Shown: piece after piece, positions 6,804 through 13,738 of the stretch | Layout: the number at the start of each line of letters is the position of its first letter | How positions within the stretch are numbered: position 1 is the stretch's first letter | From: Anaerolineales bacterium | GTDB taxonomy: Bacteria; Chloroflexota; Anaerolineae; Anaerolineales; DRMV01 | Assembly: GCA_015494815.1 (NCBI GenBank) | Contig: WGAK01000085.1 | Coordinates: forward strand, 1 to 17,520 | DNA length: 17,520 bases | Reading direction: 5' to 3' | Notes under the pieces: generated by a model | Seen by the model: the letters and a program-made list of their open reading frames with translations, nothing else | Told to the model about the DNA's origin: nothing | Database searches by the model: none | Program-made: the position numbers and the translations under genes

Positions 6804-7679
6804 ATGACCGCATTGCTCACGCTGACGCGCATCGAGATGCGCAAACTGACGGCCCGCAAACTGTTGTGGGTGGAACTGGCCCTGCTGGGCCTGCTGGTCC
6901 TCGCGTTGCACGGCGCGCTGGCCGCGGCGTTGCAGAACCCCCAGGGGGCCGACCTGCCGCCGGAGGCCCTGGCCGAACTCCGGGCCGGGTTGCGCTGGCC
7001 GCAAGGGCTGCGCGGGGCCCTTACCTTCGCCAACGGCGGCGAGTTGGGCGGCCTGTTCGTCGTGGTGCTGGTGGCCGCGTTCACGGCGCAGGAGTACACC
7101 TGGCACACAGTGGGGCTCTGGCTGAGCCGCGGCGTCTCGCGGCGTCGCTATCTGGCCGCCAAAGCCCTGGCGCTGCTGCCCGCGCTGGCCGCGCTGGTGC
7201 TCGTCACCCTGCTGAGCGGCGCGGTGGCCACCGGTCTGTACACCTGGCACAGTGTGGGCGCGCTTCCGTGGCAGCAGGTGGCCTGGGCCGAACTGCTCGT
7301 GGACGGCGGGCGGGTGCTGCTCACGCTGTTGCCCTACGCGGCCCTCACCCTGGCCGTGGCCGTGCTCACCCGTTCCACCCTGGTGACGGTGGGGCTGGGC
7401 CTGGGCTACACCTTGCTGGTGGAAAACCTGGCCGTGGAGGTCTTGAGCCTGCTGTCGCCCGACGCGGCCCGCCTGACCCGCTACCTGCCCACCATGCTGG
7501 CCAAGGCCGTGCTCCAGCCGTTGCAAAGCGGCATGCAAGCCCAGGTGGGCGTCGCGTCGGCCGCGCGGGATGCGCTGCTGGCCCCCGGCCCGGCCGCGCT
7601 GGGTCTGCTGGCCTACACGGCCGCGGGGCTGGCGCTGGCCTGGTGGGCCTTCCGCCGGCAGGACATTCCCACCGCATAG
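6804..7679 (+). CDS. ABC-2 family transporter permease
   Basis: A 291-residue membrane subunit paired with the ATPase just upstream. Hydrophobic segments lie at about 21-42, 80-96, 119-141, 170-189, 190-206 and 263-283, giving the six-helix layout of ABC-2 permeases. After the second helix, FTAQEYTWHTVGLWLSRGVS and then RRRYLAAK (93-120) matches the cytoplasmic motif (E..xGT..L.rpvsR..ll.aK) of this family. The extracytoplasmic stretch at 43-79 is short. AGGAGG stands a few bases before the ATG. It ends 15 bases before the histidine kinase gene. Substrate unknown. Confidence 0.88.
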   Translation: MTALLTLTRIEMRKLTARKLLWVELALLGLLVLALHGALAAALQNPQGADLPPEALAELRAGLRWPQGLRGALTFANGGELGGLFVVVLVAAFTAQEYTWHTVGLWLSRGVSRRRYLAAKALALLPALAALVLVTLLSGAVATGLYTWHSVGALPWQQVAWAELLVDGGRVLLTLLPYAALTLAVAVLTRSTLVTVGLGLGYTLLVENLAVEVLSLLSPDAARLTRYLPTMLAKAVLQPLQSGMQAQVGVASAARDALLAPGPAALGLLAYTAAGLALAWWAFRRQDIPTA

Positions 7680-7694
7680 TACAATGAAGGCACC

Positions 7695-9149
7695 ATGCGC
7701 TTACGCTGGAAACTCACCCTTTCGTATACGCTGGTCACCGCGGGGGCCATTCTGCTCATCGAGGTGATGGTGCTGGTGGGTGCGCTCGTCCTGCTCACCC
7801 GCGCCGACACGGTGGTCAGCATCGTGGGCCCGGTGCTGTACGATGCGACCACGGACCTGGCCCCTGCGGTGACCCGCCAGCCCCCCGACGAAGCCACGCT
7901 GCGCACCTGGCTGGCCGCGCTGGTCGAGACCGGCCAGGTGCTCACGGGGCCAGATCAGCGCCGCGCGCTGGACATCAACCTGGACCCCGCGTCGGTGGAA
8001 TGGGCTTTGTTCGCGGACCCGCAAGGCCGGGTGCTGGCCGCGTACCCCGACGAGCCGTGCCGGGCCGGTGCGTCTGTGTCCGCCTGTGTGGCACCGCCAG
8101 GGGTGGCGCTGGTGGAAACCGTGCTTCAGGCCGGGGCCACCCGCTATCAGGCCACCAACACCGACGACGGCCTCTTTCTGGCCGTAGCCGTGCCCGACGC
8201 AAACGGGCGCCGGGCCGCGGTGCTGTTGCTGCGGGTGGTATGGCCCACGACCTGGCGTCAATGGCCCCGCACCCTCCTGGACACGCTGCTCCCCAGCGCG
8301 GCGGTGGTGCTGGTGTTCGCGGCGTTGCTGGGCACGGTGTTCGGCTTTTTCACCGCGCGCGGGCTCACGCGCCGCCTGACCGCGCTGGCCCAGGCCGCGG
8401 ACGCCTGGAGCCGGGGCGACTTCCGCGTGCTGGTGCGCGACCTGGGCCGCGACGAACTGGGCCAACTGGCCCGGCGCCTCAACCGCATGGCCGAGCAACT
8501 GCACGCCTTGCTGCAAACGCGGCAGGAACTGGCCGCGCTGGAAGAGCGGAACCGCCTGGCCCGCGAGTTGCACGACGCGGTCAAACAGCAGGTGTTCGCC
8601 GCGGGCATGCAGGTGGCCGCGGCCCGGCGGCATCTGCCCCACAACCCCGACCGCGCGGCCGAGGCCCTGCAGCAGGCCGAGGGCCTGTTGCAACAGGCCC
8701 AGCAGGAACTCACCGGGCTCATTCGCCAACTGCGCCCCGCGGCGCTGCACGACCAGGGGCTCGCGGCCGCGCTGCAGGCTTACCTGCGGGCCTGGCAGCA
8801 GCAGACCGGCATCCACGCCGACCTGCACCTGCAAGGCCAGCGCCCCCTGCCCCTGGAAGTGGAGCAGGCCCTGCTGCGGGTGACGCAAGAGGCCCTGGCC
8901 AATGTGGCCCGCCACAGCCAGGCCCGGCAGGTGGTCGTGCGCCTGACCTGGCAGCCCCACGCGGTCACGCTGGAGGTGCGCGACGACGGACGCGGCTTCG
9001 ACCCGGCCCGCGCCCGCGGCCGGGGCCTGGGGTTGCACAGCATGACCGAGCGGATGCAGGCCTTGGGCGGCTCGTTGCAAGTGGACAGCGCGCCCGGCCA
9101 GGGCACGCGTATCGTGGCCCAGGTGCCGCTGTCCAACGCATCCCCATAG
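7695..9149 (+). CDS. Sensor histidine kinase, NarL-type (HisKA_3) with HAMP domain
   Basis: A 484-residue membrane kinase. Helices at about 11-34 and 198-220 enclose an extracytoplasmic domain of about 160 residues with two cysteines, C122 and C131, that could form a disulphide. A HAMP segment follows (about 220-272). The HisKA_3 block has the phospho-acceptor H293 (RLARELHDAVKQQVF). The ATPase domain has N403 (QEALANVARHSQ), the G1 box DDGRGFD (430-436) and GLGLHSMTERM (444-454). It follows the permease by 15 bases, with only a weak GAAGG ribosome site, so it may depend on upstream translation. It lies 13 bases before the response regulator, its obvious partner. The stimulus is unknown; the sensor domain matches nothing I can name. 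Confidence 0.93.
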   Translation: MRLRWKLTLSYTLVTAGAILLIEVMVLVGALVLLTRADTVVSIVGPVLYDATTDLAPAVTRQPPDEATLRTWLAALVETGQVLTGPDQRRALDINLDPASVEWALFADPQGRVLAAYPDEPCRAGASVSACVAPPGVALVETVLQAGATRYQATNTDDGLFLAVAVPDANGRRAAVLLLRVVWPTTWRQWPRTLLDTLLPSAAVVLVFAALLGTVFGFFTARGLTRRLTALAQAADAWSRGDFRVLVRDLGRDELGQLARRLNRMAEQLHALLQTRQELAALEERNRLARELHDAVKQQVFAAGMQVAAARRHLPHNPDRAAEALQQAEGLLQQAQQELTGLIRQLRPAALHDQGLAAALQAYLRAWQQQTGIHADLHLQGQRPLPLEVEQALLRVTQEALANVARHSQARQVVVRLTWQPHAVTLEVRDDGRGFDPARARGRGLGLHSMTERMQALGGSLQVDSAPGQGTRIVAQVPLSNASP

Positions 9150-9162
9150 CAGGAGGCACGCC

Positions 9163-9843
9163 ATGTCGGCGGTCGAACCCATTTCGGTGCTCATCGTGGA
9201 CGACCACGCGGTGGTGCGCCAGGGCGTGCGCGCGTTTCTGGACACCCAGCCCGACATCCAGGTGGTTGCGGAGGCCGATTCGGGCGCGGCCGCGGTGCGC
9301 GAAGCCATCCGCCACGCGCCCGATGTGGTGCTCATGGACCTGGTCATGCCCGGCATGGACGGCGTGCAGGCCACCCGGGAAATCAAACGCGTCAGCCCCC
9401 GCAGCCAGGTCATCGTGCTGACCTCCTACCACGACGACGACCACATCTTCCCGGCCATTCGGGCCGGCGCGCTGTCGTATTTGCTCAAGGATGTGGCCCC
9501 CGACGAACTGGCCGAAGCCGTGCGCCGCGCGGCCCGCGGCGAGGCCGTGCTGCATCCCCAGGTCGCGGCGCGGCTGGTGCAAGAGATTCACGCCGCGCGC
9601 GGCCAGGCATCGGCCCCACCGCCCGCGTTCGCCGACCTCACCGAGCGCGAGTTGGAAGTGCTGCGCTTGATTGCCCAGGGCCTGAGCAACGCAGCCATCG
9701 CCCGGCGGCTGGTCATCAGCGAGCGCACGGTCAAAAGCCATGTGAGCAACATCCTGAGCAAACTGCACCTGGCCGACCGCACCCAGGCTGCGGTATATGC
9801 CTGGCAACAAGGCCTCATGCGCGCGTCCGACACGACGCCTTGA
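9163..9843 (+). CDS. NarL/LuxR-family response regulator
   Basis: A 226-residue transcription regulator. The receiver domain (7-122) has D13/D14, phospho-acceptor D59 (VVLMDLVMPGMDG), T87 and K109. An Ala/Pro-rich linker (145-156) leads to a LuxR-type helix-turn-helix (157-221): LTERELEVLRLIAQGLSNAA then ERTVKSHVSNILSKL. AGGAGG precedes the ATG. It is the cognate partner of the kinase encoded 13 bases upstream. Targets are not shown, but the dyad at 5960-5993 in front of the operon and the inverted repeat at 9859-9907 are natural candidates; that is inference. Confidence 0.94.
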   Translation: MSAVEPISVLIVDDHAVVRQGVRAFLDTQPDIQVVAEADSGAAAVREAIRHAPDVVLMDLVMPGMDGVQATREIKRVSPRSQVIVLTSYHDDDHIFPAIRAGALSYLLKDVAPDELAEAVRRAARGEAVLHPQVAARLVQEIHAARGQASAPPPAFADLTERELEVLRLIAQGLSNAAIARRLVISERTVKSHVSNILSKLHLADRTQAAVYAWQQGLMRASDTTP

Positions 9844-9858
9844 CGCTTTGCTGACGGC

Positions 9859-9907
9859 CGCATGGCACACTGAACACATCCCCCCTGGTAGGAGAGTGTG
9901 CCATGCG
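9859..9907 (+). promoter_or_regulatory. Start-codon hairpin in front of the propeller lipoprotein gene
   Basis: CGCATGGCACACT (9859-9871) and AGTGTGCCATGCG (9895-9907) are perfect 13-bp inverted repeats around a 23-base loop. The downstream arm contains the ATG at 9903-9905, and the Shine-Dalgarno GGAG (9891-9894) closes the loop. In mRNA this stem would bury the start codon. It lies in the 59-base gap after the response regulator gene, so it would affect only the lipoprotein. It might alternatively be a DNA operator. Confidence 0.6.
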
Positions 9908-11111
9908 CCACATCTCGTCTTCCTTTTACGCAGGCTTCGCCCGCGTCGCGCGGCTGGCGCTGCTGGCGCTGACGGTGCTCGTAGCCGGCTGCAGCGGCTC
10001 CCTCGGCGCGTTGGGTGCGCCCACCGCCACGCCCACGGCCACCGCGACCGCCACGCCGACGCCCATCCCCTCCGCGACGCCCACGCCCACCCCTTCGCCG
10101 ACGCCCACACCCACCTGGCAGCGCACGCAGACCCTGATACCGCCCACCGGCCGCCAGTTCCAGGCGGGCTGGCTCTCGCCCGATGGCGCGTATCTGGCCT
10201 TGCTGTCGCAGCCCGCGTCCGCGCCGGGCGAGGAATGGGATTACGACCCCATGCTGCACATCATGGACGCCAACACCATGCAGCCCGTGTGGGTCGGCAA
10301 ACCCGAAACCCGCCGCCCCTTCCAGTGGGCGGAGTATGCCACCTGGGTGCCCAACAGCCCATACCTGTTGTTGGAAGGGACCGCGTCGACGTACATGATG
10401 CTGGCGTTGATTCGCGTGACCGATGGCGAGGTGCTCTGGCAACGGTCCTGGCCGCACGAGGGCTCCGGCGTTCGCTACTCGGCCTATGATGCCCGCACCC
10501 AGACCCTGCTGGTGCGCGCCCGCAGCGGCGAGTATTTGCAGGCCTACACAGTGCCTGCGATGGAGCCCGTCGCCCGCTATGTGGCCGCCGAGACCCGGCA
10601 AGGCTGTTGCCTCTTCCACGACATCTACGGCGACGACGAGCATCTCGTGGCGTTGGGTTGGGAACGCTACGGCGGGCGCTATCACCTGATTGTGTGGGAC
10701 ACCGATGACCCGGCCGGACGCACGCTGCGGCTGCCTTACAACTGGAATGACACCTCCCTCACCAACCTGGTATGGGGGCCCCAGGATGAAATCGCCACGC
10801 TGCTGGTGCCCGCCACGGGCAGCAGTTCCGATGTCTACACCTTCCTCTTCATCGACCCCGCCACCGGCAATGTGCGTTGGAGCATGACCGAGCGCGAGAC
10901 CTTCAGCGTCGCCACGGCCTGGCTGGACGGCCACGGCTGGCTGATAGCCGATTTCAACGGCGGCGTGCGGTTGTATACGCAGCCCGAACAGTATGAGACG
11001 CTGCGGGCGCCTACGCCCCCCGACACGGTGTACTCGCTGACGAGCACCTGGGATGGAAGCCGCTGGCTGCTGGTGCTGGATTCGCAAGCCGAACTGTGGG
11101 CCTGGCGCTAA
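9903..11111 (+). CDS. Lipoprotein with Pro-Thr linker and propeller-like repeats
   Basis: A 402-residue surface lipoprotein of unknown function. A signal peptide ends in the lipobox LVAGC (C30). A low-complexity Thr/Pro/Ala linker covers about 40-71. The rest has repeating beta-blade-like units, such as GWLSPDGAYLALLSQ, YLLLEGTASTYMMLALIRVT and WDGSRWLLVLDSQAELWAW, with DG and W-D turns suggestive of a WD40/PQQ-like propeller. C188 and C189 are adjacent (QGCCLFHD). It follows the response regulator by 59 bases on the same strand and may be the last gene of that operon or a separately controlled target. The ribosome site GGAG is weak and lies in a hairpin. No enzymatic motif is seen. Confidence 0.8.
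   Translation: MRHISSSFYAGFARVARLALLALTVLVAGCSGSLGALGAPTATPTATATATPTPIPSATPTPTPSPTPTPTWQRTQTLIPPTGRQFQAGWLSPDGAYLALLSQPASAPGEEWDYDPMLHIMDANTMQPVWVGKPETRRPFQWAEYATWVPNSPYLLLEGTASTYMMLALIRVTDGEVLWQRSWPHEGSGVRYSAYDARTQTLLVRARSGEYLQAYTVPAMEPVARYVAAETRQGCCLFHDIYGDDEHLVALGWERYGGRYHLIVWDTDDPAGRTLRLPYNWNDTSLTNLVWGPQDEIATLLVPATGSSSDVYTFLFIDPATGNVRWSMTERETFSVATAWLDGHGWLIADFNGGVRLYTQPEQYETLRAPTPPDTVYSLTSTWDGSRWLLVLDSQAELWAWR
10021..10115 (+). repeat. Low-complexity CCNACG/CC-rich coding repeat (Pro-Thr linker)
   Basis: Irregular repeats of CCCACG and GCGACC triplets encode the Thr-Pro-Ala linker of the lipoprotein. The units are not of constant length, so this is simple-sequence coding DNA rather than a structured array. 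Confidence 0.75.
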
Positions 11112-11459
11112 GCCCACGCGCGGGGGCATGCAAGAGTCCCGAAATCAGAGAATGGGTACTCTTGAGGGGCAGGGCCGGAGGTGACTTTGGGAGCGTGGGC
11201 GCACTGGGGCGTTGAACAACACCAAACACCCTTGGCGTGTCGTGGCGAGCCGCCGCAGGCGGCGAAGCCATCTCCTGCGCGGGCCGGGTGAAAGCCAGGG
11301 CATCTCGCGCGAGAGCCAGGGCCGCCTTTCGGCCATGTCTGTAGGGGCGCAGCGGCGCTGCGCCCCCTCGCAACGACACACGCAAGGACACCTGCCACGG
11401 ACAGCAGGTAGCGCCTGACGCACCCTCCTTCGGCGACATTTGAGAGCGCCCACGCGCGG
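11112..11459. mobile_element. MITE-like non-coding element, copy A, with 12-bp flanking direct repeats
   Basis: This fills the 429-base gap between the lipoprotein and aminotransferase genes. GCCCACGCGCGG occurs at 11112-11123 and again at 11448-11459, a candidate target-site duplication around a 324-base insert. The left end (GCATGCAAGAGTCCCG, 11126-11141) and the reverse complement of the right end (CGGCGACATTTGAGAGC, 11431-11447) are weak terminal inverted repeats. Blocks shared with copy B include 11171-11191 (19 of 21 bases), 11261-11290 (29 of 30) and 11361-11379 (19 of 19). No convincing gene lies inside; open frames on both strands lack ribosome sites. It appears diverged and old. Confidence 0.65.
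11344..11366. other. 10-bp perfect hairpin inside repeat copy A
   Basis: GGGGCGCAGC and GCTGCGCCCC pair perfectly around a 3-base loop. Copy B has a shorter counterpart, GGGGGC/GCCCCC around TGC at 13963-13977. No T-run follows, so a terminator role downstream of the lipoprotein gene is possible but not typical. Confidence 0.55.
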
Positions 11460-11466
11460 CGCGACC

Positions 11467-11495
11467 TTGACGCCTTGGGGGCCGCGTGATACCCT
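11467..11495 (+). promoter_or_regulatory. Candidate promoter of the class IV aminotransferase gene
   Basis: TTGACG (11467-11472) stands 17 bases before TACCCT (11490-11495). The -35 box matches five of six consensus bases, the -10 box three. A start near 11502 would give a leader of about 40 bases. The -35 box begins seven bases after the right direct repeat of element copy A. Confidence 0.45.
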
Positions 11496-11540
11496 GCAGC
11501 CAGTTCGGGTGGCCTCGGCCATCCTGCAGGAGCGGCCCCC

Positions 11541-12359
11541 ATGTTCGCGCTCTACCGTCTCACCCCCACGGGCCCTCAGGCCCTCCCCTGGCCGCCCGCC
11601 GCGACCTCGTTGGATGCCGCAACGCGCGCCCTGCCCGAAGGGTTCTACACCACCTTTCGCACCTACGACCACAAACGGCGGGTGTTGGGCCTGCGCCGCC
11701 ACTTGCGCCGTCTCTACGCCCACCTGCCCACACCGCCGCCCCTCGCGCCCGCCGCGCTGCGGGCCGCGCTGCGCCAGGCGCTGGCCGCGTTCCCCGCGGC
11801 CGAGGCCCGGGTGCGGCTGGTCATGGTGCCGGGCCGGGCGTGCTACGCGCTGCTGGAGCCTCTGCACCCACCGCCGCCCGAGGTCTATCGCCAGGGGGTG
11901 ACGACCATCACCGTGGACTTACGCCGCCCCCGCCCCCACGAGAAGCGCACCGATTTCCTGCGGGCGCGCGCGGCCTTGCAGGCCCGTCTGCGAGCCGAAG
12001 GCATCTATGAAGCCCTGCTGGCGCCGTGGGGACGCATTCGCGAGGGCCTGAGCAGCAACTTCTTCTGGGTGCGCGGGGGAACGCTGTTTACGGCCAAGTG
12101 GGGGGTGTTGCCGGGCGTCACCCGGGCCGCGGTGCTGCGGCTGGCCCGCCGCGCGGCCATCCCTACCCGCTATCGCGCCCTGCCCGTGGCCGAAGTTCCC
12201 ACCATAGACGAAGCCTTCATCACCAGCAGCAGCCGGGGGCTGGTGCCGGTGGTGCGCATTGACGCCCACCCTGTGGGAGACGGGACGCCCGGCGCCCTCA
12301 CCCGGCGCCTGATGGCCGCGTATGCGGCGTATGTGCACACCGCGGCCGAGCCGCTATAA
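11541..12359 (+). CDS. Class IV (fold-type IV) PLP-dependent aminotransferase-like protein
   Basis: A 272-residue enzyme of the family that includes branched-chain and D-amino-acid aminotransferases and aminodeoxychorismate lyase. The candidate PLP lysine is K135 in HEKRTDFLRARAAL. Further family motifs are REGLSSNFFWV (167-177, with E168), the LPGVTRAAVLRLA phosphate-binding loop (190-202) and EAFITSSSRGLVPVVRID (224-241). The N-terminal half is shorter and more Arg/Pro-rich than in typical branched-chain aminotransferases. Sequence alone does not separate transaminase from lyase activity, and no folate or isoleucine-valine genes are nearby. A GGAG ribosome site precedes the ATG. It converges with yjjX, overlapping it by six bases at the 3' ends. 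Confidence 0.85.
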   Translation: MFALYRLTPTGPQALPWPPAATSLDAATRALPEGFYTTFRTYDHKRRVLGLRRHLRRLYAHLPTPPPLAPAALRAALRQALAAFPAAEARVRLVMVPGRACYALLEPLHPPPPEVYRQGVTTITVDLRRPRPHEKRTDFLRARAALQARLRAEGIYEALLAPWGRIREGLSSNFFWVRGGTLFTAKWGVLPGVTRAAVLRLARRAAIPTRYRALPVAEVPTIDEAFITSSSRGLVPVVRIDAHPVGDGTPGALTRRLMAAYAAYVHTAAEPL

Positions 12360-12917
12360 CCCCCCATCGCCGTAATACAGGCTGTGGTTGCGATAAGGCA
12401 GCAGGGCCAGCAGTACCCCCTGTTCGTACAAGGCAGTTCGGTCCAGCGCGCCCTGGCTGAGCAGGCCCACCGCGCCCAGGCCGCGCTTGCTCTCGCGCGT
12501 GCCGAACACCCGGTCGTCGGCCTCGCCCAGTTCCAGGCCCTGCTGCAGCAGCGCCACCACCGTGGGCGGCAACGGGAAACTGCCGGTGCGGGCCAGGCCC
12601 TCGTGCCCGTGCGGGTCCAACACCGCCACCCAGGCGAAGGCAAGCCAGGGCACCTCGCCCGCGTGGCCGGGCTGCACGCCGCCCTCGATGCCCACCCAAA
12701 GGTGCGCCTGGGGGACGGCCTGCCGCGCGGCCCGGGCCCGTTGCCGCGCGCCGCGGCGGGTTTCGGCATCCGACAGCGGTTGCGCGGCCACGCCCGACGC
12801 CACCGCGCGGCCCTGCACCTGCCACGGCCACTCAGGGAAAAGCCGCTGCAACGCCCGTTGCACGGCCCGAATCTTGACCGGGTTTTGTGAGGCTACCACC
12901 ACACGCAGCGGGTTCAT
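12354..12917 (-). CDS. yjjX: Inosine/xanthosine triphosphatase (YjjX/NTPase family)
   Basis: A 187-residue house-cleaning phosphatase that removes non-canonical ITP and XTP from the nucleotide pool. It aligns with E. coli YjjX throughout: ASQNPVKIRAV (9-19), SGVAAQPLSDAETRRGARQR (41-60), VGIEGGV (75-81), and SKRGLGAVGLLSQGALDRTA (143-162) followed by YEQGVLLALLPYRN. The ATG at 12917 has GGGAGG four bases upstream; a TTG four codons earlier lies before that ribosome site and is unlikely. It is downstream of rplY on the same strand, but an intrinsic terminator ends only 14 bases before its ATG, so expression may come from readthrough. Its last six bases overlap the convergent aminotransferase gene. 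Confidence 0.88.
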   Translation of the reverse strand: MNPLRVVVASQNPVKIRAVQRALQRLFPEWPWQVQGRAVASGVAAQPLSDAETRRGARQRARAARQAVPQAHLWVGIEGGVQPGHAGEVPWLAFAWVAVLDPHGHEGLARTGSFPLPPTVVALLQQGLELGEADDRVFGTRESKRGLGAVGLLSQGALDRTALYEQGVLLALLPYRNHSLYYGDGGL

Positions 12918-12931
12918 GCGCCCTCCCAAAC

Positions 12932-12959
12932 AAAAAGGCCGGGGCCCAGCGCCCCGGCC
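12932..12959 (-). terminator. Intrinsic terminator of rplY, directly before yjjX
   Basis: On the minus strand GGCCGGGGC and GCCCCGGCC form a perfect 9-bp GC stem with a 5-base loop, followed by TTTTTGTTTG. It begins nine bases after the rplY stop codon. This is a textbook rho-independent terminator. The T-run ends about five bases before the yjjX ribosome binding site. Confidence 0.88.
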
Positions 12960-12968
12960 CGGGAGCCG

Positions 12969-13607
12969 TCAGGCTTCTTCTTCCTCTTTCTTGCCCTTCT
13001 CGATGATTTCGGGCTCGCCAATCTCGGGTGCCTCGGCCGGAATCTCTTCCTCGCCCATCTCGCCCACCGCGGCCACGACCACCTCGTCGGCCGGGTCGAG
13101 CACTTTGACCTTGTCGCTCAGCACCAGGTCGCCCACGGTGATGACATCGCCCACCTTCTCCAGGCGGCTCAGGTCCACCACCACCTGTTCGGGCAGGTTG
13201 TTGGGCAGGGCTTCCACGGTGAGGGTCTCCAACTGCTGCAAGATGGTGGCATTGTAGACCTTGGCCGCGGGGGCCTCACCCTCCAGCACGATGGGCACCT
13301 CGGCCTCGACCACCTCGGTCAGCGACACGGCCTGAAAGTCCACATGCAGCCAACGGCCCGTCACCACATCCCGCTGGCGCTCGCGCATGATGGTGGTGTG
13401 CACCGTGTCGCCCAGTTCAATCTCGATGAGGGTGGACGAGCCCACCTTGCGCAGGGCCTTGAACGCGGTCTTGTAGTCCAGTTGGATAGGCGTGGGCTCC
13501 AGGCCGGCGCCGTAAATCACGGCCGGCAGTTTGCCTTCCCGGCGCAGACGCCGGACCTTCTTGCCCAGCAGGGTGCGGGGTTCGGCATGCAAGCGAATAC
13601 GTTCCAT
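12969..13607 (-). CDS. rplY: 50S ribosomal protein L25 (Ctc/TL5 type)
   Basis: A 212-residue 5S rRNA-binding ribosomal protein of the long, two-domain Ctc/TL5 form. The N-terminal L25 domain covers about 3-92 (RTLLGKKVRRLRREGKLPAV then IYGAGLEPTPIQLD). The TL5-type beta domain covers about 98-185 (VEAEVPIVLEGEAPA, LPNNLPEQVVVDLSRLEKVG). The last 25-30 residues form an acidic Glu-rich tail with one Lys-Lys step. GAGGAAGGGA precedes the ATG at 13607. It has a strong promoter and its own terminator, so it can be expressed alone. Close paralogues are called general stress protein Ctc in Bacillus. Confidence 0.95.
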   Translation of the reverse strand: MERIRLHAEPRTLLGKKVRRLRREGKLPAVIYGAGLEPTPIQLDYKTAFKALRKVGSSTLIEIELGDTVHTTIMRERQRDVVTGRWLHVDFQAVSLTEVVEAEVPIVLEGEAPAAKVYNATILQQLETLTVEALPNNLPEQVVVDLSRLEKVGDVITVGDLVLSDKVKVLDPADEVVVAAVGEMGEEEIPAEAPEIGEPEIIEKGKKEEEEA

Positions 13608-13631
13608 GATTCCCTTCCTCGGGCGCCTCTC

Positions 13632-13645
13632 ACCCGCGCGCGGGT
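13632..13645. promoter_or_regulatory. GC palindrome in the rplY leader
   Basis: ACCCGCGCGCGGGT is a perfect 14-bp palindrome, 25 bases before the rplY ATG and within its predicted ~90-base leader. It may fold in the mRNA. Resemblance to an autoregulatory leader is only positional. Confidence 0.3.
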
Positions 13646-13702
13646 TACCTTCGCCCTGTGTGGAGATGTGGGGCTGTGCGGCCGGGCCGCGCAGCGGGCG
13701 CC

Positions 13703-13731
13703 ATTGTATCGCGGGTGCGGCGTTTCGTCAA
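13703..13731 (-). promoter_or_regulatory. Promoter of rplY (TTGACG-17-TACAAT)
   Basis: On the minus strand TTGACG (13726-13731) and TACAAT (13703-13708) are separated by exactly 17 bases; each matches five of six consensus positions. Transcription would start near 13696, leaving a leader of about 90 bases. The upstream edge of the -35 box is seven bases from the left direct repeat of element copy B. Confidence 0.8.
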
Positions 13732-13738
13732 CGCGGGT

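Noticed and set aside
7701..9413. 570-codon minus-strand open frame across the kinase and regulator
   Set aside because: It is the reverse-strand shadow of two clearly recognised genes and has a His/Gln/Gly-rich nonsense composition.
10021..10115. Short-period repeats that might suggest a CRISPR or tandem array
   Set aside because: They encode the Pro-Thr linker of the lipoprotein, have irregular units and no spacers.
11212..11418. Possible 68-residue peptide inside repeat copy A
   Set aside because: No ribosome site, no homologue known to me, and the frame is not preserved in copy B.
11145..11867. Minus-strand frame through repeat copy A whose translation resembles that of a frame through copy B (within 13728-14663)
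   Set aside because: The similarity comes from the shared DNA repeat. The frames extend into unrelated flanking genes on the other strand or in another frame and have no ribosome site.
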